From Panonychus citri (taxonomy: Eukaryota > Arthropoda > Arachnida > Trombidiformes > Tetranychidae), in NCBI RefSeq assembly GCF_014898815.1, contig NW_026515406.1:248001-312000 (forward strand): a DNA stretch of 64,000 nt. The letters run 5' to 3'. The position numbers were made by a program, and so were the translations under genes. How positions within the stretch are numbered: position 1 is the first letter of the stretch; each line of letters begins with the position of its first letter. The notes under the pieces are model-generated. The model searched no databases and was not told where the DNA came from. It saw only the letters and a program-made list of their open reading frames with translations. This document shows, piece by piece, positions 42,698 through 53,696 of this stretch.

Positions 42698-45444
42698 TTA
42701 GATGATTAACTTAATTAACACTAAATTAACATTGAAGGTAAACAACATGATTTAAAAAGAGAAACAAAAACAAAAATTAAAAATCCATTGAAAGTAATAA
42801 GTTAACCAGATTTCATCATTTCTATTTGGTCAAAATCTTGTTTACTGGTTCACTTGAGATAAACGATCATTTTAATCGTTTTCTTTAAGCAATTTAAATT
42901 TCACTTAATTATTCGCAATTAACAAGAGAAAACACTGATTGTTGCAATTAATTGAAAAAAAGAATGACACTTTTCACTTGGTTTCCTTGAGAATCTTTTT
43001 CAATGGGGTTTTCCTTCACCTTCTAACTTAGTAAACAACAACATTGAATTTTGTTTCTCTCTCTCTCTCTCTCTTTCTATCTTCTGGTGATGACGCCAAT
43101 GATGATGACAACTGATGATGAGTTGATTTAAGTACCGCCTAATTGTTACGTGATAACAATTTAATTATCCGATTGAAATGATGATTAAAGAATAAGAAAT
43201 AAATTCTTCATATCTCCGACCTGTTCCATGACCGTTACTTTTTGTTGGCTTGATTGTTTAAATTACACTTTGGTTAACAATAATTATGATGATTCAACAA
43301 TCGGTAAATTGTTGATAATTATCCCAATTGGAAACTGGATGGTTGGTGTTGATATGAAATTAATTAATTCTTGTGGTTTACTTGGAGATTTTACTTTTAT
43401 TGTTGTTGTTGTTGTTGATGATTCTAATTGCAGGAAAAGTTCACTCGGACAAGGTAACAATTGAATTATGATTAAATTGTCTGACTTTTTCCATTCATTA
43501 TTAAATTGTAAACAATTAGTATATTCGCCATACACTTTAATTAGTTGCTTCTTTTAGAGATGATTGGTTATATTCATCATGATTATCTCGCCATTGGATC
43601 TAAGGGAAAAGAGGGAAAAAATGAAAAGATTTTGATCTAAATCATGATAATCATCATGGAAATTGATTATCTCTCAGATAATTAGACAACAATCAGGATA
43701 ATCATCAATCGTCATCACAATAACAGAAAATTATACTCTTACAATCGGTAATTGATCTAATTTATCTTCATTAATTAACTTTTTCTATCTAACAATTAAC
43801 ATCTACAATCGTTACAATCAGAACACAAATTAAGGTTAATCACTTAGAATTCAGACCTTTTGATTTGATTAACCTTTTAATTGAAACTAATTGTTTCATG
43901 TTAATTGTCAATAAGAAAGTCACTTCTAGTTGAAGCCAAGTTAATCAACCTATTGATTGATATAAATTATAATTATTAATCTAATTTACTTCATCTCCTG
44001 ATTGTTTGATTTTTTATACTTTTGTTTACAAAGTCACAATTTACCTTGAATTAATGATAATGATTAAACATTATGATCTTGTTATTGTAATGATGAAAAA
44101 TTAAACCATCCAGTGTAAACATCTGATTAATTGTTAGTTAATCACTGGAATAAATCACTTTGGAGCACAACAATTAAAATCAAGGGAAAAGGGAAAAATC
44201 AACTTAATCACTAGATTGAAAAATTGGGTTCTAAATTATTATTGGAAATCCTTAATTTTCCAGTGAGAGAAAATCATTTCAATTAGAATGGGAAGTTGAT
44301 CATCTTAATTGTATCCGTTATTCAATCTTAATTATAGTTATACCACCGCTTTCATTGACCAATTTAATCACAATTTAGTTGATGTATTTTTTGAATTGTT
44401 ATTGATGTTAAACTTTTCCAAATCTATTTCCTTTGGTGTAAAAAAACTCCAATAAATCAATTGTGATTTCCAATTAAATTTTCAACTCGAATAGAAGAAA
44501 AATCTGCAACAATTTATATACAAATTCTGTTAATTGTTGATTAATCAAGTCCAAGTAAACAAAATTTTCGACACTCAAGATGAAATTGAGAATCTTTTGA
44601 AATGTATATTCACTTTCCAGAAATATCTTCCATGGATACTAAACAATCCGTTGGTTAATTAGTACAATGTATCAACTAATTTGCTGAGTTAATCACAATC
44701 AACAAGATGATATACAAGTCGCCAGACAATTAACACCAGTTGATTAATTAAATCAAACCTTTAAGGTTAATGAAAAAAAGGTAAACAAAAAAAAGGTGAA
44801 CCTATTAACCAACAACATTTGAGAAAATGAAAAAACCAATTAACTAATCACAGTTAATTAATTTCGTGTCAACTGATTGGAGTCCAATCCATCGGAGGTT
44901 CACTATTTAAAAATAGAGAAAATCTTAATTAGAATAAAAAACAATCACAATTAACAAAAAAATTAACAAACCAATTTACCAATTACGCTCCAAAATCAGG
45001 TAACCAAAAAAAAGCTAATTCACTTTCTTTTTCTGTGTCTACATTTTGTTCTCTTTCTTTTTTCTGTGTCGACGAAAAAGAAGCAAAAATGATCATATGT
45101 TTTTTTCCCTTTCGGCAAAATTGTGATTTGTTTAAGAGTTAAAGTTAAAGAACTGAATTTTTGAAAGACTGAATTTCTAGAAGACTGAATTTATAGAAGA
45201 CTGTATTCCAAAGCGGTTGAATAAAAATGTGACCGCTGAGGGCAACACTCGAGGTTGCCCAGTCACATTGACGACCGTAAGGGTCTTACGAATCTATGTT
45301 TTTGTATTTTTTTCTTGTCTTTTATTTTTGTTTCAATCTTTTCTAATTTTTACCATTTAAATTCGCTACTTTGACTTTCGCGCTAGTGACCTTAACTTAT
45401 TGATTTTTCGCTCTTTTAATTTCGCTATTTTGAGCCTTTACCAG
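42698..45444. other. Intergenic, no gene seen
   Basis: 2.7 kb of AT-rich DNA with no supported ORF. It has a short CT tract near 43057-43072. Near its right end are four imperfect copies of an 18-bp word ending AGACTGAATTT (about 45150-45208) and three small hairpins (45212-45290). It lacks the missing 5' half of the mannosidase that starts at 45445. Confidence 0.6.
45212..45290. repeat. Cluster of small hairpins beside a gene-fragment boundary
   Basis: Within 80 bp there are inverted repeats AGCGGT/ACCGCT, GGGCAAC/GTTGCCC (45240-45260) and CGTAAG-GGT-CTTACG (45276-45290). They are more GC-rich than the surroundings and lie about 150 bp before the truncated mannosidase, which suggests a transposon end. 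Confidence 0.6.
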
Positions 45445-46640
45445 ATCAAATTGATCTTTAACGGAGCTGATGGTATGCTACGTAAAGTGATCTTACATCA
45501 AGGTGACTTTTTTAAAACGATTGACCTTAGATTAAAATTTATGACCTACGGTACTCGACCTGGTGGGAAAAAGGTTGAAAAAAGTGGTGCTTACCTTTTC
45601 CTACCTGACTCAGCTGAAGCTCAAGACATGGCTTATTCAAAACCTTCCATACGTATAACTGATGGTCCTTTGGTCAGTCGGATGGAGATTATAATTGACA
45701 ATTCATTAAAATTACAACATACAATCACCTTAACCAGAGGAAAACCTTATTTTGAGATTGAAAATGAATTTCATATGGTCAAGGCAGGAGGTTCTTTTGA
45801 CAATAAGGAGCTTTTATTAAGATTTTTTTCTGACATTCAAAGTGATAATACATTTTACACTGATTTAAATGGTTTCCAGGTAAATTACTTGACGAAAAAC
45901 TATTGTTTTACTATTCTAATTAATCTTTTATTAACTTGTTCATTTAGATGGTTAAACGTAAATGGTTTGAAAAACTTCCCGTTCAAGGAAATGTTTATCC
46001 AATGGCTAGTCTAATGTACATAGAAGATTCTTGGACTCGATTGAATGTCCTTTCTGCTCAACCCTTAGGAGTGACCAGTCAACATGCAGGTTTAATTGAT
46101 GTCTTTCTGGATCGTCGGTTGGTTCAAGATGATAATCGAGGTGTTGGTCAAGGTATAACTGACCATCGACGGACTCGTGAACGTTTTAGAGTTTCAATTG
46201 AAAATCGTGGTCTCAATCCCCTTAAGCCAACGTCTCATGTCCATCAAGAGTTGACCAAATTACTCAATGAACCTTTTCTTATGCAAAGTGGATCTTCCAG
46301 TAATCAAGGATCGTTACAATTTATGTCATCACCTTTACCCTGTGATGTTCATCTTCTCAATTTCCGAAGTGATTTAAACACTCAAAATGACTTTTATCTT
46401 TTTCTCCATCGTTTTGGTTCTACCTGTGAATCTACCTGTCCATCATCTCATCCATTTACTTTGCTCCCTCATCTTTCAAGGAATATTTTTAATTCAATTC
46501 AACCAACAATGTCCACAATGAGTCTCTCATTAAATCAAGTATTACAATCAAATTTAAACATTTCCAGTTATCCAATACAATTGGAACAAATGGATTTTGC
46601 TGTTTGCAATTTTCTTCGTTTCTCTTGGAATTTCGTCTAA
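45445..46640 (+). pseudogene. 5'-truncated Golgi alpha-mannosidase II (MAN2A), C-terminal half
   Basis: Two exons (45445-45879 and 45948-46640) join in frame across a 68-nt GT-AG intron. They encode about 375 residues matching the C-terminal beta-sandwich half of GH38 Golgi alpha-mannosidase II: KSGAYLFLPD, FYTDLNGFQ, NVYPMASLMYI, LSAQPLGVTS, DRRLVQDDNRG.GQG and LPCDVHLLNFR. The full enzyme trims mannose in N-glycan maturation. The N-terminal membrane anchor and catalytic GH38 domain, about 600 residues, are not anywhere upstream in this window. The remaining frame is intact and starts at a good acceptor site. It is therefore either a DNA-level partial copy or a gene split by rearrangement or misassembly. 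Confidence 0.85.
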
Positions 46641-46898
46641 TCGCGTCGTAAAGGAACGTTCTCGTAATCAATCCGCCGGTCGCACTGATTATTTTATAAG
46701 GAAATTCTCGGCTTTCTTTTTTGTCTGTTTTTTCGCCATGAGCAGCTACTTCGATTTTTTGTTTTTCCAATTCCTCATGGGGAATGTTTTGCCAGGAACA
46801 GAGAAACACTTAGTTTTAAAAACGGATCTAACTTAAATAGTATATGAATCGGGACTGTTACTAACCAAGCGATAGCATCCTCCGATTCGGAAATTATA

Positions 46899-48282
46899 CT
46901 AAAGGGTGTTGCGTTTAAAAAGTATAACTTATCTTACTTTAGATTGTGATGAAAATGATAAGAATGAAGATAAAAAGATAAAGATGATGAAGATGATGAA
47001 GAAGATAAAGAAGAAACAAAACAAACATAAACAAAATCAACGTGTAAGTTTTTTTCTGGTGAAAATGAATCAAAAAATAGCTTTTAGGACCAAAGTAGTG
47101 ACCACTTTTTTTATGGTTTACCGAAAATTTTCAACGGACTATGAACGTGTCCAGGAAGTGAATAAAGAGTTGAGAGAAAGTGGCCTTAGGACGATGAATA
47201 GTTCAGGGATGTTGAGATTGGTCAAGAAATTTAAAGAAACTGGCTCAGTATCAAATAAACAGTCAAAGAGAAAGAGAAAATCACATAATGAAGATCGAGT
47301 GATGGTGATGGTAACTGAAGACCCAACAATCTCATTGAGAAAAGCGGCGGCGGTGGTTGAATCGGCTCCAACATCCGTTTATCGTATTTTCAAAAAAAAT
47401 GGACTTTTCGCTTACAAACCAATCGAAGGGCAAAAACTGACACAAGTCCATAAAGATTCCAGGTTTAGTTTTTGTGTCAGAATCGACCAATTGATTCGCT
47501 TGGAACAATTGGACGTGAAGAGCATTTGGTTTTCGGACGAGAAGATTTTTACTTTAACAGGTCGAATAAATCGACAGAATAATCGTTCTTGGCTAACAGA
47601 AAGATCTCATAACCCAAACATTAACCAGCTTGTTGCTCATTCACCTCAGTGCCATGTACGGCTGCGCTGAGTCACTATGGACTAATTGGTCCTTATTTTT
47701 TTTCTTCGAATGTAAATCAAATAACTTATAGGGAATGTATTGACCGTTTCTTCATCCCCGAGCTCAACAAATACCCTGACCAAAGGCCTTTGGCCTGGTT
47801 TCAGCAAGACGGCGCGACTCCTCACTGTACCGCTGAGACAATTAATTTATTGACAAAACATTTCGGCTCAAAGCTTATCAGCCGGCGGAGTGAGTTTGAA
47901 TGGCCTCCATCATCATGTGATCTCAACCCTTTGGACTTCTTTCTCTGGGGTTACATTGACGAGCAAGTTCGGCGATGTCAGCCGAAGACTTTGACTCAAT
48001 TAAAGTCTTTAATTGTTGATAAATTTAAATTGGTTACAAAAGAAATGCTAAAAAACACAATTAATAATTTTGTAAAGCGAATTAATAAGTGTCGAGAAGC
48101 CAAAGGTGATCATTTTGTTCATAATTTATAAAATGAAAACAATTAATCGCAAATTGAGTTTGTTTATGTTTTGTTTCTTCTTCATCATCTTCATCATCTT
48201 TATCTTTTTATCTTCATTCTTATCATTTTCATCACAATCTAAAGTAAGATAAGTTATACTTTTTAAACGCAACACCCTTTAG
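46899..48282 (+). mobile_element. Mariner-like transposon with long TIRs (DD41D type)
   Basis: This 1,384-bp element is flanked by TA on both sides (46897-46898, 48283-48284). The TIRs are about 130 bp (46899 to about 47037, and about 48150-48282); they start CTAAAGGGTGTTGCG and match well over 100 bp, with small internal indels. They encode a purine-rich GAAGATGAT-type sequence on the outer strand. The single gene inside is a transposase split by one frameshift. Length, TA target and TIRs fit the IS630-Tc1-mariner superfamily. Confidence 0.95.
47067..48131 (+). pseudogene. Mariner-like transposase, split by a frameshift
   Basis: Translation probably begins at ATG 47067 (MNQKIAFRTK); the frame is open further upstream into the TIR. 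The N-terminal half (to about 47668) has a helix-turn-helix region and the first catalytic Asp (IWFSDEKIF). The second half, in another frame from about 47649, has the second Asp (WFQQDGATPH) and the third Asp in NPLDFFLWGY. Counting residues between the second and third Asp gives 41, that is DD41D, rather than the 34 of classic mariner. All three catalytic Asp residues are present. A one-base shift near 47650-47668 is the only obvious lesion, so the copy is young or the shift is an assembly error. Confidence 0.88.
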
Positions 48283-48382
48283 TATCTGAGCGTTTTGCCG
48301 GCTGTTTTTCCATCTGAGGTGTTGCACTGGAAAAAAATGAATAAATTCAACTGTAATGTATGTAATTTAATGCATTCTTTCA

Positions 48383-48860
48383 CTAACCTATTCTCAAGCT
48401 GAAACACTCGGATTGTAAAGAAGGTATTCGAAAAGTGAATCTTGTATTCGAAAATAGTTCAGTAATCTTAGATTTGAGGTCTTGAGCAGTTGCACCCACG
48501 GAATGATTCGAGTCCGAAAACAGTTTCAACTGGATCATCTGAACCATTCTTATCGAGTGAGTCGGTGTCTCTAATCTTGATTTTCTTGACACCAATGGTT
48601 CGTCAGTTTGTGAAATTGGCATACCCGATTCCGTGGATGTTGAGTCGACAATGGTTTCTCCTTGTGATCTACGAGATGCATCACTCAATGATAATGCGGA
48701 AAATTCATCGCAAAGACTGATTCCTGATTTGACGCAGAATCTGTGACACAAGCAACACAGGGTCTTACTGATCTTGGTCCAGCTGGTTTTGTTTATTTTC
48801 GCCCTTAGGACGACCGGCCACGCTTTTGAGCCTCAACATTGATGCGTTCCTGAAATGAAA
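48383..48860 (-). other. Possible small two-exon gene or fragment of unknown type
   Basis: A 122-codon frame (48383-48751) has non-repetitive, protein-like composition (Ser/Thr-rich with basic patches). About 100 bp upstream on the same strand lies a short ATG-led segment containing an AT-hook-like GRPKG followed by a GTAAG donor. I recognise no family. It could be another gene fragment of the broken zone or chance. Confidence 0.2.
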
Positions 48861-49873
48861 AATATTAACCGTGAAGAAAACCAACCAAAGTATTAACTAA
48901 AACAACTTACCAAGATATCGTTTTTTGAACACCAGAACGAATGAAGTAGCTGATGAGCCGGCGATGGAAGATAATAAATAGATTAGCTGGAATGAAATTT
49001 TGGGGTAGTTGCCGGCGAAAGATTTTAGCTTACATGAAGTTGTTTGTTTTTATGTTGTTGATCAATTGTGTCCAATTTGGCGTCATTCACTTGAATTGGT
49101 TTGTCACAAACTTGGAGCAGTAACTGATGAGAGCGAGAGAACAATGAATAACTTCAAATTTTGGTGAGAAGATTTGTCAACAGTGGAGCTGTAGAAGAAA
49201 AAACAAATGCACTTGTTGTAGTCTTAAGATAGAGTGGGGTCAATATTGTTGGTTGGATTAATTTTTCAATATCGTCCAATCAACTTGTCACTTCATGTGT
49301 AAAAGTTTTGGTCCAAGTCTTGAAGAACTAGCATCGCGCCTCTGTGGTGCAACTTTTCTGTGCTGTGTGTAAGTTCAAATACTATTAAAATTACTCCAAT
49401 GTAAATGAACGGAAATAAATTGAGCAGTTTAAATTGAAATAATTGATCACAAATCCACAGTCAATTGTTGTCTGGCACAAATGATGGAAAATTAAATCAT
49501 CGTCAATGGAAAACAAGATTAAGATATTATGATGATAATTATCATAATAACTAGCTAATTATTACAATAAATAGTAGAAATTTATACAAGTCTGTGATAT
49601 ATTAAAAAAAGTTAACTCATTTTTTGTTTTAATAAAATCATTTTAAATTATATCAATTATTTACCTGATTCAGATTTTAGTAATTATCTTCTAATTATCT
49701 TAACCAACATCAACAGAGACAATTAACTAATACGATTAACCAACAACAAATCCCAACATCTTAGAGACATTGACTCTGAACGGGATATTTTTGGTTGTTT
49801 TCGAATTGATTTATTAACCGCTAAATATGATGATTTAGAAATAATTAGTAAATTTTATCAGGATGAAAATAAG
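48861..49873. other. Intergenic, no gene seen
   Basis: AT-rich DNA between broken elements. I see no ORF, repeat or RNA gene in it. Confidence 0.5.
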
Positions 49874-49875
49874 TA

Positions 49876-50170
49876 AAGGGTGTTCAAAATAAAAACTTAA
49901 AATTATCTCAAGTTAGATAATGAAGATGACAAAGAAAACACTGATAAGCGAGATGAAGATGTAGCGATGATGAGTTTAGTGGGTAAATTTGAAAAAACTG
50001 GAAACGTGGTCAACATCAAATCAAAGAGAAAGAAAAAATCATACAAAGAAACTGAGGCCATGGAAATTGTCACCCAAGATCCATCAATATCTTTACCGAA
50101 AACTGCAGCAATAGTTGGTTATAGACCTTCGTCTATTTGGTACATTTTTCGTAAAAATAATTTATATTCC
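49876..50170 (+). mobile_element. Mariner-like remnant, 5' end only
   Basis: It begins AAAGGGTGTT after TA, like the 46899 element, with a diverged TIR. It then encodes an 83-codon frame (49967-50218) matching the helix-turn-helix part of that transposase (LVGKFEKTGNV..., then ...DPSISLPKTAA). It stops abruptly where IP3-kinase coding sequence begins. The 3' half and right TIR are missing. Confidence 0.75.
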
Positions 50171-50850
50171 TTGAAGACGAGGTTTCAAATGATGAGCCGA
50201 GAAAAGATCTGTACATAAAGATGATTAAATTGGATCATAACTCGTTATCATCAGAGGAAAAGTCAAAAGGGACAATAACCAAGTTAAAATATATGCAAGG
50301 GAGCAATTGAGTTCAACATCAACTCTCGGATTCCGTATTGAAGGATTTAAGGTGAGCAACTAAAAAAGAAAAAAATAACTTTGTTTTTGAATAATAATTT
50401 TATCTCTCTCTCTCTCTCATCTTAAATTGAGCAGACAGAATCAAGACAAGTTACTAACAACGATTTATTCTCAGCGAGAACTTGTGATGAGGTGAAAACC
50501 GTTTTCAGGAATTTCTTCCTACTCGGCGAAACCAGTTAGATGCTCTTATTAGTCGTCTTCAATCTATGCAAAAGGAATTACAAAAATCAGTCTTTTTCTC
50601 GACCCATGAGATGATCGGTAGCTCTTTACTTATGGTCTATGATAAATCCAATGTTGATGTTTGGATGATCGATTTTGCTAAAACAAGCCCTCTACCGAAA
50701 GGTGTTACCATTGATCATGTTTCGCCTTGGATATTGAGAAATCATGAAGATTGTTATCTAACTGAATTTCAGAATTTAATCGATATTTTGAAAGATAATG
50801 TGATTAATATGATCTGTTTTTTTCATTTCCTCGAGGTGATTTCGTTCTTC
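50171..50850 (+). pseudogene. Inositol-trisphosphate 3-kinase C-terminal fragment
   Basis: Two exons (50171-50351 and about 50435-50850) are separated by an 83-nt GT-AG intron with a TC-rich tract. Recognisable blocks are PRKDLYIKM, KYMQ...SSTSTLGFRIEG, FFSTHEMIGSSLL and VWMIDFAKT, the last normally containing the metal-binding Asp. The family phosphorylates IP3 to IP4 in calcium signalling. The frame breaks between KYMQ and SSTST and again near 50508, and the usual GNREDGYL block has changed to RNHEDCYL, so this copy is not functional. The N-terminal kinase lobe is missing; a mariner remnant occupies that position. Confidence 0.85.
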
Positions 50851-51065
50851 TTTTCGCACAGTTTTTTTGGTTGATGTATTTGTCATAATCGTCGAAGTTT
50901 CAGCGATAAAAATTATATTAATTCATTATTAAATTTGTTGATTGTCATACGATGTATTTAATTGTGTGCCAATCAGTGTCGAATCCATAGCAAATATAGT
51001 GTTGATTTTTCCGTAATATTTTTTCTGTTATTGTCTCTCATCCAAAGAGTAAGAAGCAAGAGAGA

Positions 51066-51337
51066 GCAAGCTATCCGTGCTGAGAGCAACTGAGCCTGAC
51101 ACCAGAGGGCGTTTTTACCATTTCTTTTCTTTTTCCCTCTTTTAGTTTACTTTTTTCCGCTGAAAAAAGTAAAAAGAAAGGGAAAAGAAAGAGGAAAAGA
51201 AAGAGAAATTGAGAAAAAGAAAGTGAAAAGAAAGGGCCCTTAGTCTACAAAAAAGAAAGAGAAAAAGAAAGAGAAATGGTAAAAAGCGCCCTCTGGTGGC
51301 ATCCGGGCTCAGTTTGCTCTCAGCACGGATAGCTTGC
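51066..51337. mobile_element. MITE-like element with about 60-bp terminal inverted repeats
   Basis: Outer sequence GCAAGCTATCCGTGCTGAGA at 51066 onward recurs inverted at the right end (to 51337). The match extends with small gaps through CAGAGGGCG...TTTACCATTTC, about 60 bp in all. The 150-bp core is purine/pyrimidine-biased (AAAGAAAG on one side, its complement on the other), so the whole element can fold into one hairpin. No coding capacity is present. I could not define a clean target duplication. Confidence 0.75.
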
Positions 51338-51460
51338 AGTCTCTTTCACTATACTCTTTGCTCTCATCTCTTCCAATCACATAGTTGACCCATGTTCTTG
51401 TTAAGAAAAGAGGAATTAGTCCAATCAATCTGAATCAGTTTGATTGTCCAATTGGACTAA

Positions 51461-51548
51461 TTATTCAGCCGGCAATTGATCAACAATCAAGTTTGATTTC
51501 AAATCAGTTTGATTCGAGGTTCATAACTTAATTATTTGGCAATCAACC
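51461..51548 (+). repeat. Direct repeat, copy 1 (about 88 bp)
   Basis: It shares CAATTGATCAACAATCAAG and about 50 further near-identical bases with 53351-53440, in the same orientation. The two copies bracket 1.8 kb of mixed sequence. Confidence 0.8.
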
Positions 51549-51586
51549 TGCTGCTCAAATTGATTACCTCATCAGACTCAATATAA

Positions 51587-51860
51587 GTGAGGAAAACAAA
51601 CAAATTACTGGATGCTGATGGTCACATTTGCTTCAACGGAACTTATTATCAAATCTTTGACAACTTGGAACTCAACCTGTATCATTGTTTAGAAAATCAT
51701 GGCCATTGCTTAGATGCGTCTCGATGTATTTACTGCTATAAAAGACACACAGGAGTCTGTTCAGCTAAATTTGATGATGAATTACTAAAGTGTTACCATT
51801 GCTCAGGGAAACATTAGTCCCACTCGAACGAATGTCTTTTCATTTGATCAACAAATCATC
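51587..51860 (+). pseudogene. Retroelement zinc-knuckle fragment
   Basis: A 76-codon frame ends with CIYCYKRHTGVC and CYHCSGKH; after one stop the line continues with SHSNEC. These are CCHC knuckles of the kind found in LINE ORF1 or gag proteins. No flanking retroelement parts are visible, so it is a small relic. Confidence 0.55.
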
Positions 51861-52593
51861 AACAATTAGAGTTACAATTATTATTGATTGAATATAATGA
51901 TTGAATTATATTGTATTGATCATCATTGATTTGATTAGATAATCAAATTGAATTATTGATTAAAAACAAAAATTTAATTGTTGAATCAATCAAAATTAAC
52001 TAGAGTTGGCAAGCTTTCAATTGTTAGTAATTAAAATCAAAACTTGCAATTAGTTGACAATCTCAAGATAATTTTGCAAAGTTCTCGTGACGGTGAAAAT
52101 GATAATTTAAGCTAATCAATCAAGTCCAATAGTTGCAATGATGATACAGAATTACAATTAAGGGAATTCTCAATTTCCTTAACCGTTTTTCATGTTAAAT
52201 TGTTGATGATAATTCATCGAGAAAAATAAACAAAGAAACTCATCAAAATTGATATTAACTGAATTCATGGTAGTGTAATGGCAGTGTTCAAGAAAGCTAC
52301 CATTGAGCTGCCATCGTTCATGACCTCATGAGCAATGGTAGTGTAATGTAATGAGAAATTAGAATAGAGAATTGTTGTTGAAGTTGATTGAACGATCGAA
52401 GTTATTTCTTTTTGTTTTGTTCCCGCTCTTGTTCTTTGGTTACTTTCCTCTGGACTGAACATTGTTGGGTCAAATTTTCTTGAAATTTGGTGATTGTTCT
52501 AAATCCCTTTCGGCAGCAGAGACAAACCATTAAGAAATTATTACACAAAATATGTAATGCGAATTCTTCTTCGGGAGAAGCCGTAAAGGTTTG

Positions 52594-53216
52594 CTAGCAA
52601 ACACAACCGTTATAAGTGCATTTTTCGACTACTTCTGCTTCACTGGCCAAATCCTCTATTCTAGCAGTTGAGACAGCAGCAAGTTTGCGTACCTCTACCA
52701 GCTGAAAGGCGATGCCTTTCGTAAACCAAATAGTAAAATAATCGTCGTCTTTCCTGTGCAGAAAAAAATGAATTAATTCAAATGCAAAATAAGGAGAGAA
52801 TTAAATAAACTTACATTGCAACTTCGAAACAATCACCTTCACGACTTTTTCGATATGTATCAACTATGTTGAAGATGGAGATTAAATTTGGTAAAGTTTT
52901 CTTTTGATCTGAGTGATCACCGTATTACTGTTTGGCCAACTATTTTACCATCATAAGCAGCATCCATGATAACCCGCTCAAGCCAAGTTTTTAATCTCTG
53001 TTCAAATTCACCATCAGAAATAAACTTAAGTGTAACATGATTTGTTTTTTTCTTTTTTGAGCTTGATTTTTTAAAAGCTTCCTTGAAATCACGATGTTCC
53101 ATCGACAATCGGGTACGATACGCACAAATCAATGAATATGCTCTGGCAGAGGCTTTCATGGTGAAGGTCGCACCACAAGGTGTACAATAAAATGTACATC
53201 CATAGGACTTCAACAC
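52594..53216 (-). other. Uncharacterised gene candidate, at least two exons
   Basis: The best-supported part is a splice from about 52815 to 52753: GTAAG donor, a 61-nt intron and a CAG acceptor, keeping the frame as ...CFEVAMKDDDYFTIW... The reading frame then runs to a TAG at 52594. Upstream on the same strand a 99-codon frame (52917-53216) has Cys-rich YGCTFYCTPCG at its start and Lys-rich and Leu/Arg-rich stretches. It does not join the downstream frame without a shift near 52917. I recognise no family. It is either a small real gene or one more broken fragment. Confidence 0.35.
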
Positions 53217-53350
53217 ATGCCGAAGAATAGTGGATCTATCACCAGGATTTTTTTATTGCTTTTTCTCTGTGATTTTCCCTGTGTCTCAGTTGTATCACGA
53301 AGAAAATATTTTCAACTTTATGATGAAGTAACATTATTAGTAAGGACTTA

Positions 53351-53440
53351 TCATTCGGCAAGCAATTGATCAACAATCAAGTTTGATTTCAAATCAGTTT
53401 GATTCGAGGTTCATTAAACTTAATTGTCTGGTAATCAAAA
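53351..53440 (+). repeat. Direct repeat, copy 2 (about 90 bp)
   Basis: Partner of 51461-51548. It ends where ferrochelatase-derived sequence begins. Confidence 0.8.
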
Positions 53441-53696
53441 GCTGGCCCTGCCCTTTGGTTGAGTCCCAAACTGATGAAGCAATTGAAGGTTTCATTAAAC
53501 GAGGGCGAAAAATTTTTCTAATTGTTCCAATTTCATTTCCAGCTCCTAATGATCATACTGCTTTCATCAAAGGAATGGCCGATTTGGTTAAATCACATTT
53601 GGTCTCAGGTCAAATGTGAGTCATGTTGGTTCACTTTGTACTAATCCTTCCTGTTCATCAACTAAATCATGGATTGGTTCACTTTCTTAATTGTAA
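53432..53696 (+). pseudogene. Ferrochelatase C-terminal fragment
   Basis: The segment KAGPALWLSP (one frame) followed by QTDEAIEGFIKRGRK..LIVPI (next frame) matches the ferrochelatase stretch before its catalytic DH. About 35 family residues are then missing after NDH. AFIKGMADLVKSHLVSG follows, and after another shift a CESC...CTNPSC tail like the Fe-S cluster C-terminus of animal ferrochelatases. The enzyme inserts iron into protoporphyrin in mitochondria. Two frameshifts and an internal deletion make this a clear pseudogene relic. No N-terminal part is present. Confidence 0.8.

Noticed and set aside
45157..45205. Possible start of a transposon from the tandem AGACTGAATTT words
   Set aside because: Only four short imperfect units and no matching copy elsewhere in the window.
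46489..46836. Frames on both strands after the mannosidase fragment
   Set aside because: They overlap the 3' end of the mannosidase or its flank and show no coherent family; chance frames are more likely.
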